Below are positions 52,603 through 62,432 of a stretch of DNA of 64,000 nt, piece after piece. The notes beneath the pieces are model-generated. The model did no database searches, was not told the origin of the DNA, and was given only the letters and a program-made list of their open reading frames with translations. Source of the DNA: Niastella koreensis GR20-10 (GTDB lineage Bacteria; Bacteroidota; Bacteroidia; Chitinophagales; Chitinophagaceae); the NCBI RefSeq assembly GCF_000246855.1, contig NC_016609.1, forward strand, positions 868,001-932,000, read 5' to 3'. Each line of letters starts with the position of its first letter. Position 1 is the stretch's first letter. The position numbers and the translations under genes were made by a program.

Positions 52603-54549
52603 TTATTCTTTCATTCCCCCATGCTTAAACAAATAATAAGCTGTTTGATAAGCAGCAATTGTCTTTTTACTCAGTGTTGAATCATTCTTAATGGCATGCT
52701 GTTCGTCTGTTTTGGCATTCCAAAGGTTGGTGACAACCTGTTGTTGCGGACTGGCAATTACCAGACTGTCGTGTTGCAGATAACCCAGTTTCTGATAGGT
52801 AGCAATATAAGCCCTGGGTTGAAAGGTGGGCAACAACACATTCTTTCCATACCAGTTTGATTCGTATTGCCAGTTCATTAAGCCGAATAAAGTGGCAAAC
52901 ATGTCTATCTGCGAACATTGTTTATCGATGACGTGATTGGCATCGCCTTTCAAATTATAAATGATGCAGGGAATATGGTATTTTGATACATTGATCTCAT
53001 TTTTACCAGCGCTGCTGGCGCAATGGTCGGCCACAAAAATGAACACCGTATTATTGAACCAGGGTTTGGTGCGTACTTTTTTCAGCAATTCCCCAATGGC
53101 ATAATCAGTATACTTAACTGCGCCATCCCGGCCGGAGCCGGAAGGGATATCGATCTTTTTATCGGGATACGTAAAAGGCCGGTGATTGCTGGTAGTCATT
53201 ACAAAATCAAAAAAGGGCTGTTGTTTGGCATAACGCTCATCCGCCTCCCTGATAACTGCGTCGTACAGGTCTTCATCGCAAATGCCCCAGGCATTGGCAA
53301 AATGAATGTATTTATCATCGATGATACTTCGCGCCCCGGTGAAATGATCGCCCGGTTCAAACCTGCCACCTTTATCTATGATGTCAAATCCATTACTGCC
53401 AAAGAAGTTATTCATATTATCAAAATATCCATCGCCACCATAAAAGAATGACCGCGAATAACCAGCTTTTTTAAAGATGCTGCCAACGGTAAACAAACCC
53501 TGGTTATCGCTTCGCCGCACAATACTGTTACCGGGAGTGGGCGGAACACATAAGGTTAATGCTTCCATCCCGCGCACGGTACGCGTACCGGTTGCATACA
53601 TATTTGAGAACAGGATGGCTGAATCTGCCAGGGCATCCAGCACAGGTGTAATGTGGTTGGTATTGCCAAAATGTTCCATAAAATCGGCACTGAAACTTTC
53701 GATGGTTACCATTATCACATTAGGCTTTTGCACTGCACCGGTATCGGCGATCTGCCGCCGGATGGAATAGCCGTTTTCCGTGAATGAAGTATTAGGCTCC
53801 TGCAGGTCTGAACGTATTAAGGAAAAAGCGCTTGCTTCCGGTTCCTTTGCATAAAAATCATAATAGTTCAATTCATTGTTCCTGAAAGCGGAAAAGAAAG
53901 AATAGACCCCAGCTTTCGACAATTCATTCTGATACCGGTTATGCGGCCCATCCGCCCAGGAATTGGGGATGAAAAGTACACCCAGGGCCGCGCCCATCAG
54001 AACTATGCCCGTCAATAAAAGCCGTGCTGGAAAAGGGGTATCAGATTTAAAGCTTTGTTGAAAGTACCTTCTCTTATAAAAAATAAATAATACCAGTCCC
54101 GTCAGCAACAACATGCCACTGATCAGCCAGGGCAGTGGGTACGACTGGTTGATATTATTAATAACCTCAAATGTGTATACCAGGTAGTCTACCGCAATAA
54201 AATTGAACCGGCTTTCAAATTCATCCCAAAACGCAAATTCGGCAAAGAAGGAGAACATGATAATAAGTACAGTAAGAAAAAAGCCGGCGCAGGTAATTAT
54301 CTTATTAACCCTGGATGTATTCCAGCGTTGGGGCAACACCAATAAATAGATAGCATATACGGCGCAGAAACACAGGGCTACTATGGTGTCAAAGATCAAC
54401 CCCTGTCCAAACATGCGCAAACAGGATAGAATACCGGGGTCGGCTTTATGAAACGACCACGCCAGTAAAACGGTTCTTGTAATAAAGGAAATAACCAGGA
54501 AGAACAGGATGAAGTGGAATAAGACAGAATATCTGGATTTTTGGATCAT
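52603..54549 (-). CDS. LtaS/MdoB-like membrane sulfatase-fold transferase
   Basis: A 648-residue inner-membrane protein with about five N-terminal transmembrane helices (within 8-195) and a periplasmic alkaline-phosphatase/sulfatase-fold domain (about 275-600). Metal and catalytic residues fit the lipoteichoic-acid-synthase/phosphoglycerol-transferase family: E284 in MVTIESFSADF, T322 in YATGTRTVRG, H456 in TSNHRPF and D508/H509 in FVADHC. In Gram-negatives such enzymes move phosphoglycerol or phosphoethanolamine from phospholipids to glycans or lipid A; which one here is unknown. It is divergent (113 bases) from a two-component system followed by a PAP2 phosphatase, suggesting an envelope-modification module. 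Confidence 0.88.
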   Translation of the reverse strand: MIQKSRYSVLFHFILFFLVISFITRTVLLAWSFHKADPGILSCLRMFGQGLIFDTIVALCFCAVYAIYLLVLPQRWNTSRVNKIITCAGFFLTVLIIMFSFFAEFAFWDEFESRFNFIAVDYLVYTFEVINNINQSYPLPWLISGMLLLTGLVLFIFYKRRYFQQSFKSDTPFPARLLLTGIVLMGAALGVLFIPNSWADGPHNRYQNELSKAGVYSFFSAFRNNELNYYDFYAKEPEASAFSLIRSDLQEPNTSFTENGYSIRRQIADTGAVQKPNVIMVTIESFSADFMEHFGNTNHITPVLDALADSAILFSNMYATGTRTVRGMEALTLCVPPTPGNSIVRRSDNQGLFTVGSIFKKAGYSRSFFYGGDGYFDNMNNFFGSNGFDIIDKGGRFEPGDHFTGARSIIDDKYIHFANAWGICDEDLYDAVIREADERYAKQQPFFDFVMTTSNHRPFTYPDKKIDIPSGSGRDGAVKYTDYAIGELLKKVRTKPWFNNTVFIFVADHCASSAGKNEINVSKYHIPCIIYNLKGDANHVIDKQCSQIDMFATLFGLMNWQYESNWYGKNVLLPTFQPRAYIATYQKLGYLQHDSLVIASPQQQVVTNLWNAKTDEQHAIKNDSTLSKKTIAAYQTAYYLFKHGGMKE

Positions 54550-54662
54550 AGCTATTAAAAGATTGTAAATGAATGCTGAATTTTGAAGGAATCCTGAAGA
54601 TTGCCACCGAATTACGCGAAATTTCTTCAGTTTTGGTATCTTACTTTGTATAAATTACCAAT

Positions 54663-55340
54663 ATGAAAGTACTGATTATTGAGGATGAACCATCGTTGAA
54701 CAAGGCCATGGTAGATTATCTGCATCACCAACAGTACCTGTGCGAGTCAGTCAGTAACTTTCACGACGCCCTGGAAAAAACGGAGATTTACCAGTATGAT
54801 TGTATTGTGCTGGATATTATGCTGCCCGGCGGCAGCGGGCTGGAACTGCTGCGTCAATTAAAGGCCAATCAAAAAAGCGATGGGGTGATCATTATTTCGG
54901 CGCGCAATGAGCTGGATGATAAATTAACCGGTTTACAGCTGGGGGCTGATGATTACCTTACCAAACCCTTTCACCTGCCGGAACTAAGCGCCCGCATTGC
55001 CGCCATCATCCGCCGTAAGAATCTACAGGGCAATACCCTCATCCGCTTTGAAGAACTGGAAGTAGATGTGCAGGCAAAAACCGTAAAAGTGCAGGGTACG
55101 GAAATAAGTCTCACCCGTAAGGAATATGAATTACTCCTGTATTTTCTCGTGAACAAGAACCGCGTCCTGTCGAAAGACGCTATTGCCAGCCACCTGTGGG
55201 GCGATGACGCGGACCTGGCGGAGAACCTTGATTTTATTTACACCCATGTAAAGAACCTGCGCAAAAAATTACTGCAGTATGGCGCCGGGGATTATATCCA
55301 CAGTGTATATGGAATGGGTTATAAATTTTCCATTAAATGA
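54663..55340 (+). CDS. OmpR/PhoB-family response regulator
   Basis: A 225-residue regulator. Receiver domain (1-115) has phospho-acceptor D51 in VLDIMLPGG and the conserved lysine in YLTKPFH. The C-terminal winged helix (about 130-225) has ISLTRKEYELLLYFLVNKNR and HVKNLRKKL. The stop overlaps the kinase start (ATGA). Probable targets are the neighbouring receptor and PAP2 genes. Confidence 0.96.
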   Translation: MKVLIIEDEPSLNKAMVDYLHHQQYLCESVSNFHDALEKTEIYQYDCIVLDIMLPGGSGLELLRQLKANQKSDGVIIISARNELDDKLTGLQLGADDYLTKPFHLPELSARIAAIIRRKNLQGNTLIRFEELEVDVQAKTVKVQGTEISLTRKEYELLLYFLVNKNRVLSKDAIASHLWGDDADLAENLDFIYTHVKNLRKKLLQYGAGDYIHSVYGMGYKFSIK

Positions 55341-56596
55341 AACTGTTCAGCCGATATAACCGCATTAATATAACTGCTTCCATCGTTGTGTTTGTGGTAG
55401 GCAGTGTGGCATTTTATTTTGTATTGCGTGCGGTGTTGCTCAAACAACTGGATGCATCCCTGCATACGGAACAAACAGAGATCATCTCCTATGTGCAAAT
55501 GCATAATAAACTGCCGGAGGTAGTAAATGCCTATAACCAGCAGATCACCTTTGCAGTTACTAATGAGCTGAAGCCGGAAACAATTTATTATAGTGAAAAG
55601 GGTAAGGACAAAGAGGATAACGGCGAAATGGAATGGATGCGGAAACTGGCTTTCGACATTAAGGTGGGGGATAAAAATTACCATGTAATAATAACCAAGT
55701 CGCAGGTAGAAACGGAAGACATGCTGCAGTTGGTTATAATGGTTGGCGCCGGCATGATTGCGCTTATCCTGCTGGCAGGTTATGTGGTTAACCGCATGGT
55801 GATAAAACGCCTGTGGAGGCCTTTTTACAAAACGGTAGAAGAAGTAGAACAATACCAGCTGGCCAAACAGCAGGCCCTTCAATTACCGGCTACCGGCGTT
55901 AGCGAGTTTGACCTGTTGAACCATCAACTCATCAGCATGACGGACCGCGCGCAACAGGATTACCAGGTGGTAAAAGAATTCAGCGCCAATGCGGCCCATG
56001 AAATGCAAACCCCGCTGGCGGTAATCAGAACAAATACGGAAGCATTGATGCAGGACGAGTATGTATTGCAGCATCATGATAAATCCATTCAAACCATTGG
56101 CCAGTCGGTAAACCGGTTAACCCGCCTCAACCACGACCTGCTGCTGCTGGCCCGGATCGAAAATGGACAATTTTCCCTCCAGGAAAAGATCGACCTGGAT
56201 AAAATAATTCTTCAAAAGACTGACGAGTTATCGGAGCTGCTGGCTTCAAAAAGGATCACACTGGATACCCGGCTAACGCCGGTGCACATTTCCTGCAACC
56301 ATCACCTGGCTGAGGTTATTGTAAACAACCTGCTGAACAATGCCATCCGCTATAATAAAGAAGGGGGCATTATTAAAATAGAACTGACCCCTCAACAATT
56401 GATCATTTCCAATACTTCACTTTTACCTGCACTGGAAAAGGAAAAAGTGAGCCAGCGTTTTTATCGCCATCCCAATACAAAAGCAGATGGGAACGGACTG
56501 GGCCTCTCCATCGTAAAACAGGTATGTGCGGTAACCGGCTATACATTACAATATGATTACCAGCAGGGATTACATGTCTTTTCCATTACTTTATAA
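55337..56596 (+). CDS. Sensor histidine kinase
   Basis: A 419-residue membrane kinase: TM1 about 11-32, a roughly 100-residue periplasmic sensor, TM2 about 132-153, HAMP-like linker, and a HisKA domain with H221 in NAAHEMQTPLAV. The ATPase has N-box VIVNNLLNNAIRYN and G-box ADGNGLGLSIVKQ; the kinase core is a little shorter than usual at the end. It overlaps the response regulator by 4 bases, so the two are translationally coupled. The signal is unknown; location next to PAP2 and LtaS-like genes suggests an envelope or phosphate cue. Confidence 0.95.
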   Translation: MKLFSRYNRINITASIVVFVVGSVAFYFVLRAVLLKQLDASLHTEQTEIISYVQMHNKLPEVVNAYNQQITFAVTNELKPETIYYSEKGKDKEDNGEMEWMRKLAFDIKVGDKNYHVIITKSQVETEDMLQLVIMVGAGMIALILLAGYVVNRMVIKRLWRPFYKTVEEVEQYQLAKQQALQLPATGVSEFDLLNHQLISMTDRAQQDYQVVKEFSANAAHEMQTPLAVIRTNTEALMQDEYVLQHHDKSIQTIGQSVNRLTRLNHDLLLLARIENGQFSLQEKIDLDKIILQKTDELSELLASKRITLDTRLTPVHISCNHHLAEVIVNNLLNNAIRYNKEGGIIKIELTPQQLIISNTSLLPALEKEKVSQRFYRHPNTKADGNGLGLSIVKQVCAVTGYTLQYDYQQGLHVFSITL

Positions 56597-56668
56597 TGCT
56601 TCAAAATCCTGACAGAATCAGGGACTAGGTTGCATCCGGTATTAGATGACTGGTTATAAAATTAGCGC

Positions 56669-58843
56669 ATGAAAAACTGGATGTTATTTATTGTATGCCT
56701 GGTATGCACACTGGCTGCTTCTGCCCAGGAAATTTTCAGGGTAACTGTTAAGGATAAAACAACCGCTCAGGCATTGCCCGGCGTATCGGTTACTCCAACC
56801 AGTGGTAAAGGAATTGTTACCAATGATAATGGACAGGCAGTGATAAATGATCTGTCGGCAGGCAAACATACCATTCAGTTTTCATCGGTAGGGTATGAAA
56901 CCCAACTACTCACCATTACTTTACCTGATACCAGCTGGCATGAAGTGTTTTTAACAGCTGCTCATAAAGAAATGGAAGAAGTAACTGTATTGGCCAGTAC
57001 CCGTAATAACCAGCGGATAGAAAATTCTCCACTGAAGGTAGAAGTGCTGGGAAAGGAAGAGATGGACGAAGAGAATGCTATCAAACCCGGTAACATTGCC
57101 AGTATCCTGGGAGATGTAAGCGGGATTCAAATTCAACAATCCTCTCCGGTGTCAGGAAATTCAAATGTACGTATCCAGGGTTTGGATGGCCGCTATACAC
57201 AAATACTGCGTGACGGAATGCCGCTCTTTGACGGTTTTAGTGGTGGCTTTGGCATTATGCAAATTCCACCGCTCGATCTGAAGCAGGTAGAGCTTATTAA
57301 GGGGTCGGCTTCTACCTTATATGGAGGGGGAGCCATTGGCGGTCTTATCAACCTGATCTCTAAACGACCCGGTTTTGACCAGGAAGGCATGTTTACGCTT
57401 AACCAGAGCACTTTGAAGGAAAGTAATTTCAATGCGTATGTGGCAAAACGAAATAAAAAGGTGGGCTATAACTTTTTCGGTGGCATCACGCACCAAAAGG
57501 CTGTTGATGTTAACGATGATGGTCTCTCCGACGTGCCTAAAACAGATGCAGTGGTAATACATCCCCGGTTCTTTTTTTACCCCGATAGCAAAACAACTAT
57601 TGCGTTGGGTTATACCGGTACTTTTGAAACCCGCAATGGAGGTGATATGCAGGTGATAAAAGAAAAAGGAGATGCCCTGCATCAATTTTTTGAGAAGAAC
57701 AAAACTGACCGGCATACCGGTGATCTGCTGGTTGAGCGTACAATAAGTGGTGGCAACAGGCTGCAGTTGAAAGCCAGTACAAGCTCATTTGACCGGGAGA
57801 TCACTACCAGCATTCACCATTTTAAAGGCAACCAGTTAAATTATTATACCGAAGCTTCGATATTGGTTCCAAAAGAAAAATACAGTTTTGTAGGTGGAAT
57901 AAATGCAACCGGTGACCGCTTCAACATACTGCCTTCCGATCCGGTGGCATTGACCGATTTCAGCAATAATACTGTTGGTGCGTTTGCACAGGGCACATTT
58001 AATTTACCTGTAAATACGATCCTGGAAGCCGGGCTCAGGGCCGATCATCACAATCATTATGGCAATTTTGTATTGCCAAGGGTGGCATTATTTCACCGGT
58101 TTAATGAGGAGTGGGCTACCAGAATGGGCGTAGGCTTTGGTTATAAAGCGCCCAACCCGCTGGCGGTGCAAACCGTTGATTATCCTATCCAGGATCTCCA
58201 GTCATTACCGCCCGGTATCCAGGCTGAAAAGTCGATAGGTTACAATCTGGAGATCAATTATAAAAAGCAATTGGGCGATGAAGGTTCTTTATTCATCAAC
58301 CACGCCTTCTTTTTAACCCGGATCAATAACCCGGTGATTGCAACGGAAGAAGCTGCAGGTCCGGTATCATTCAGCAATGCCGGCAGCCATATACTCACCC
58401 GCGGTACTGATACCTATGTGCAATTAAAACTGGAGGACTGGGAATTGTACGCGGGTTATACCTATACCATTGCAGAAAGAAAATATTTAAAAGAGAACCA
58501 GTTTATGCCGCTCACCCCCCGCAACCGTTTTGCATTTGTTGCCGTATATGAAATAGAAGGCACCTGGCGGATTGGACTGGAAGGCTCTTATACAGGTACA
58601 CAGTACCGTGACGGCGATACAAAAACACCAGGTTATATGTTTACGGCACTTATGCTGGAAAGAAAGTTTGGTAAAAAGGTTAGCCTGGTGGCCAATTGCG
58701 AAAATCTGCTCGATTACCGCCAAAGCAGACACGAAGCACTTTATACCGGAACCATCACCGATCCAACGTTTAAACCTTTATGGGCGCCCATCGACGGGCG
58801 GGTAATAAATGTCTCCATCCGCTGGAATTGGGGAAAGAAATAA
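56669..58843 (+). CDS. TonB-dependent receptor, siderophore/cobalamin-type size
   Basis: A 724-residue outer-membrane receptor. The signal peptide ends LAASAQE. A carboxypeptidase-regulatory-like domain (about 20-105) is followed by TonB box MEEVTVLAST and plug (DVSGIQIQQSSPVSGNSNVR, LDGRYTQILRDGMPLFDGFS, VELIKGSASTLYGGGAIGGL). The barrel ends RVINVSIRWNWG. It has no SusD partner and is smaller than SusC, so a metal chelate or small ligand is likelier than a glycan. It is 72 bases after the kinase gene and probably under the two-component system. Confidence 0.92.
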   Translation: MKNWMLFIVCLVCTLAASAQEIFRVTVKDKTTAQALPGVSVTPTSGKGIVTNDNGQAVINDLSAGKHTIQFSSVGYETQLLTITLPDTSWHEVFLTAAHKEMEEVTVLASTRNNQRIENSPLKVEVLGKEEMDEENAIKPGNIASILGDVSGIQIQQSSPVSGNSNVRIQGLDGRYTQILRDGMPLFDGFSGGFGIMQIPPLDLKQVELIKGSASTLYGGGAIGGLINLISKRPGFDQEGMFTLNQSTLKESNFNAYVAKRNKKVGYNFFGGITHQKAVDVNDDGLSDVPKTDAVVIHPRFFFYPDSKTTIALGYTGTFETRNGGDMQVIKEKGDALHQFFEKNKTDRHTGDLLVERTISGGNRLQLKASTSSFDREITTSIHHFKGNQLNYYTEASILVPKEKYSFVGGINATGDRFNILPSDPVALTDFSNNTVGAFAQGTFNLPVNTILEAGLRADHHNHYGNFVLPRVALFHRFNEEWATRMGVGFGYKAPNPLAVQTVDYPIQDLQSLPPGIQAEKSIGYNLEINYKKQLGDEGSLFINHAFFLTRINNPVIATEEAAGPVSFSNAGSHILTRGTDTYVQLKLEDWELYAGYTYTIAERKYLKENQFMPLTPRNRFAFVAVYEIEGTWRIGLEGSYTGTQYRDGDTKTPGYMFTALMLERKFGKKVSLVANCENLLDYRQSRHEALYTGTITDPTFKPLWAPIDGRVINVSIRWNWGKK

Positions 58844-58977
58844 TCTACCCGCAGCAAGCTTCAAAAACTCTTCAGATTTAAGTATTTAATTCAGTAGCAA
58901 GCAGTATGTTGGAATGGCATAATATTTTAATGTATAGCCTGAAAGCAACATACATATTTGACGTAGATAGATAAAAA

Positions 58978-59985
58978 ATGTCTTTCAACATGGGACAGAA
59001 GCTACGATATGCGATCTTCTGGCTGATGCTATTACCCTTTACAGCATTGGCGCAGAACGATTCATTACCAAAGAAACTGGATAGTTTAAACAAGCTGCCG
59101 CCAGCATTAAAAAGAGGCAATAAAGACAGCATCAGGCGGGAGTTCTACAATCAGAAAACAAAGATCACGTTTCCTGTTTACTTCACCTTGCTGGGCGATG
59201 ACATCAAACAACAGGTTACCGAGCCGTTTCATGCCAAACCACGTGACTGGTACAGAACGGCCGCTGTATTAGGAATTACCGCCGGGGTATTACTGTTAGA
59301 TAAGCCCATTAACAGTACGGCCGTAACGTGGCGCAGGGAAAGTCCAACATTGGTGAACACCAGTAAATACGTCACGCGCTTTGGCGGCCCGTATGAGGTA
59401 TATACGCTGGCTGCTCTGGGTACCTATGGTTTTCTTTTTAAGAATGAAAAGATAAAGACCACTACGTTATTAGCCACCCAGGCTTATATTTCCTCAGCCG
59501 TGATCTTTGAAGCACTTAAGTTTCTATCGGGAAGGCAACGGCCATATAATTACAACCCGGAAATTAATTCAAATAAATCGCTCTGGCATGGACCGTTTTA
59601 TCAATTTAAAAAAGACGCGTACGGCAACAAACCCGACAATTACTCCTACACTTCATTTCCATCGGGACATACTACGCTGGCTTTTGCTGCCGCAACCGTA
59701 TATGCCATGGAATACAGCGACCAGCCTGCAATTAAAATTCTTTCTTACGGTGCCGCGTCTGTTATTGGTTTAAGCCGCATAACAGAAAACAAACACTGGG
59801 CCTCTGATGTGCTTATAGGTGGTATAATAGGTCACCTTATAGGCCGGCAGGTAGTGAATAACTATCACCGGTATGCAAAACTGAAGTCGGAACAGGCTGC
59901 GGCTAAAAAGAAGAATACGTTGTCCTTTGCGCCCAGCTATCAGTTTGGCAGATGGCTGCCGGGCGTTTTATATACCTTTAATTAA
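58978..59985 (+). CDS. PAP2-family phosphatase, membrane or periplasmic
   Basis: A 335-residue protein with signal sequence or first helix (about 10-26, ending ALAQND), an N-terminal extension of about 65 residues and a PAP2 core. The three phosphatase motifs are complete: KFLSGRQRP (K181-P189), FPSGH (228-231) and SRITENKHWASD (S266, R267, H273, D277). Substrates in this family include undecaprenyl pyrophosphate, phosphatidic acid and lipid A phosphates. The second ATG (five codons in) is also possible as start. It lies 134 bases after the TonB receptor. A lipid-A or phosphatidyl phosphatase role is inferred from context. Confidence 0.9.
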   Translation: MSFNMGQKLRYAIFWLMLLPFTALAQNDSLPKKLDSLNKLPPALKRGNKDSIRREFYNQKTKITFPVYFTLLGDDIKQQVTEPFHAKPRDWYRTAAVLGITAGVLLLDKPINSTAVTWRRESPTLVNTSKYVTRFGGPYEVYTLAALGTYGFLFKNEKIKTTTLLATQAYISSAVIFEALKFLSGRQRPYNYNPEINSNKSLWHGPFYQFKKDAYGNKPDNYSYTSFPSGHTTLAFAAATVYAMEYSDQPAIKILSYGAASVIGLSRITENKHWASDVLIGGIIGHLIGRQVVNNYHRYAKLKSEQAAAKKKNTLSFAPSYQFGRWLPGVLYTFN

Positions 59986-60027
59986 ATGTTGAATGTTCAA
60001 CATTCGGAGTTCAATATTCAATATTCC
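59985..60027. repeat. AATGTTGAA-TG-TTCAACATT palindrome and word array
   Basis: AATGTTGAA (59985-59993) / TTCAACATT (59996-60004), followed by TTCAATATTCAATATTCC, between convergent PAP2 and GH89 genes and overlapping the GH89 3' end. Same word family as 31301-31335 and 45537-45559; plausible bidirectional transcript end. Confidence 0.6.
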
Positions 60028-62218
60028 TGTATTTCTTATAAAGCATTTGCGCCACCTGAACACTATTGCCTGAAGGGACAACAGGATATGCTTTCTGCGT
60101 ATTTACCCATTTCCATTCCCAGCTGCGAATATTTTCCTCAAATTGTTTCAGATCCGGTGTTGAACCGGTGCGTAAGGATTGTTGCAATAAGGTAAAGAAC
60201 TGCTGCCAGCGGGGTTTGTAGAAATCATTCAGCAACCCGCTCCATTGCCGGTTCGAGTATTCATGCAATGGGCTGTTGGCGTCGCCCCAGAGGGTGATTA
60301 GATCCCGGGCGTTTTGTTCGTATAAAGCTTTTTCAGCAGGCGTTGTGCCATTGCTGCGGGCAGCAGATAACCAGGGACCCAGCATGAAATCTTTCCGGCT
60401 GGCCAGCAGCAGGTCCATATCACTGATGAGTTGTAAAAAAGCTTTGCTGTATTTGTTGAAGGCCGCACTGTCTTTTGCGTTAAATGCAGTCACCCATTTT
60501 TTTTGTAATGGCGCAGCATAGTTAGCCAGCACCTGCCGGGTAACATCAACCAGGTCATATTGAAACCCGTCGCTATTGACGCCCTTGCCGGCAGCCTGTA
60601 CAAACAGGTCCCAGGCAGGCAACAGCTCGTGAGGGGCGTAATTGAGTTTGGTGCGTGTCCAAACGGTAGTGGAATCAAAAGTAGGGCGGCCGGTAATGAT
60701 AGATTCGGCGCCGTCGCGAATTACTGCGCCATTATAAACCGTTTTCCTGAGTATTTGCCAGGCATCTACCAGGTTGGTGTTATTGGTGCGGTAGCGGTTC
60801 AGTACATATTGGGGAATCCAGGCATCCAGGTCAACAGGAGTGGTTTGCCAGGTATGCCTGGTCATCAGTTCATACATTACCGGGTTTTGTTCAATGGCTT
60901 CCATAGTTAACCCAATGCCCCACAGTTTGCCCGATGCTTTATCGTTCAGGGTTTCCGCCGGTTGTGTGGCTACCCCATCCATGCGGCCAAAGAGATTTAC
61001 ATTGCCTCCGAAGTTGTGCAGCATATTCCAGATCCACGGTTTGCCATAAAACGCATCGGTACGTTTCCAAACCGGTTCAATCTCTGCCGCCAGATCGAGC
61101 AGGATCATTTTATTATCCGGCACTGCTTTCAACAGCGCTTCAATCTGTGGCGCCTTCCAGAATTTACGGTCACTATAAAACAGCCAGCCCTGCATTACCC
61201 AGGTAGCTGCAGTATCGGCCTGTTTCATGCCCTCATAAATACGGGCGCTGAGTGCTGAAAGAAAAGCCGGATCATCAGAGGGTGGTTCGTTTTCATTGAA
61301 CGTATCTGCCGAGTACAGGTGATCGGTCCCAAACAGGCTGGTTTGTTTTTGCAAAAAACGTTTCCCCATCTCAGCAAACAACGGGTCCTGTGAATCAAGA
61401 ATGTAGGTATCGGCAAAACCATTTGTCCAGTTGGTGGCCTTTAGTTTGGCGTTCGGGTATTTCTTTTTGAATGCGGGCGGAACGTGCCCGGTAAAGGCAG
61501 GCAGTACCGGTTTCATGCCCAGTTCTCTTTCGCGTTGCAATATTTTTTCCTGCAGGGCTTTATGGCTTTTCATCCAGCTCAATGGCAATGGGCCACCCCA
61601 GGCATCTAGGTTGCCCATCCAGAACCAGCCAAAATAGGCCGGGCCGCAAAAGAAGTTTTTCAACTCTTCATCGGTAAAGCCCATTTCTTTATATACTTCG
61701 TACCAGGTATATTCTTCGCCGGTAATGGCCAGCGGCATATTGATGCCATGCAGGGCCATCCAGTCAATTTCTTTTTGCCAGCGCTCCCAGTCCCACCAGC
61801 TCATGCTGTAATTGAAGGTGCAATAGTTGAGATAGTAGCGATAAGTATAGGGGGTAACCTTGTGTATCTTTTCTTTCACTACAGGCAGGGAAGCGGGTAG
61901 CTGCAGATTGGTGCCGTTCCAGGTGATCTGGCAATGACAATATTCGGTAAGATAATGATACAGGGCGCAGGCGATGGACGTGCCATTGTTGCCACGAAGC
62001 ACAATGCTTTTGCCGCGGTTTTCCACTTCAAACACGTCTTTTCCGTTTTCGGCAGGGAGATCTTCCACAATAAATGAGGTGGCATAGCGGGGAACAACCC
62101 GTTTAATTAAGCCGTAAGAAGCTTTAGGGTTTAATTGGGCGGCAAGCGTTACGGGCAGCATCGTTACCAGGAACCACAGTATAAAGCCTGTCCTGGGTGT
62201 TCGTATTTGTTTTACCAT
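60011..62218 (-). CDS. GH89 alpha-N-acetylglucosaminidase (NAGLU-like)
   Basis: A 735-residue exo-enzyme releasing terminal alpha-GlcNAc. The signal peptide ends VTLAAQL. Domains follow human NAGLU: a small N-terminal alpha/beta domain (about 30-120), a TIM barrel and an all-helical C-terminal domain. Family blocks include YYLNYCTFNYSMSWWDWERW and WMALHGINMPLAITGEEYTW. The predicted acid/base is E309 in DTFNENEPP and the nucleophile E379 in LLDLAAEIEP, aligned to NAGLU E316 and E446. Its substrate is not a known plant pectin or xylan linkage, so it stands apart from its neighbours. No CBM. Confidence 0.95.
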   Translation of the reverse strand: MVKQIRTPRTGFILWFLVTMLPVTLAAQLNPKASYGLIKRVVPRYATSFIVEDLPAENGKDVFEVENRGKSIVLRGNNGTSIACALYHYLTEYCHCQITWNGTNLQLPASLPVVKEKIHKVTPYTYRYYLNYCTFNYSMSWWDWERWQKEIDWMALHGINMPLAITGEEYTWYEVYKEMGFTDEELKNFFCGPAYFGWFWMGNLDAWGGPLPLSWMKSHKALQEKILQRERELGMKPVLPAFTGHVPPAFKKKYPNAKLKATNWTNGFADTYILDSQDPLFAEMGKRFLQKQTSLFGTDHLYSADTFNENEPPSDDPAFLSALSARIYEGMKQADTAATWVMQGWLFYSDRKFWKAPQIEALLKAVPDNKMILLDLAAEIEPVWKRTDAFYGKPWIWNMLHNFGGNVNLFGRMDGVATQPAETLNDKASGKLWGIGLTMEAIEQNPVMYELMTRHTWQTTPVDLDAWIPQYVLNRYRTNNTNLVDAWQILRKTVYNGAVIRDGAESIITGRPTFDSTTVWTRTKLNYAPHELLPAWDLFVQAAGKGVNSDGFQYDLVDVTRQVLANYAAPLQKKWVTAFNAKDSAAFNKYSKAFLQLISDMDLLLASRKDFMLGPWLSAARSNGTTPAEKALYEQNARDLITLWGDANSPLHEYSNRQWSGLLNDFYKPRWQQFFTLLQQSLRTGSTPDLKQFEENIRSWEWKWVNTQKAYPVVPSGNSVQVAQMLYKKYRNIEY

Positions 62219-62432
62219 AGTTTAGTAACTGGTTATCAAGCCAATTGGTTACGGAAACAAGATAAAACCAATTTTTTACTTTCGGCCAAAACGCCTGTCA
62301 TATAGTAACGAAACCCTTTTCGTAAACTTCGATTGTTGGAAAAACCGTGTTTATACCCTGGTTAACAAGGTGGGAATTTTATAAATTAGGTATAGCAAAA
62401 CTTATTATTGGGACTAGTGAACAGACAAAAAT

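Noticed and set aside
54641-54648. TTACTTTG as a promoter element of the response regulator gene
   Set aside because: Spacing inside the TAnnTTTG element is wrong by one base and no TTTG occurs at the expected distance upstream; too weak to call.
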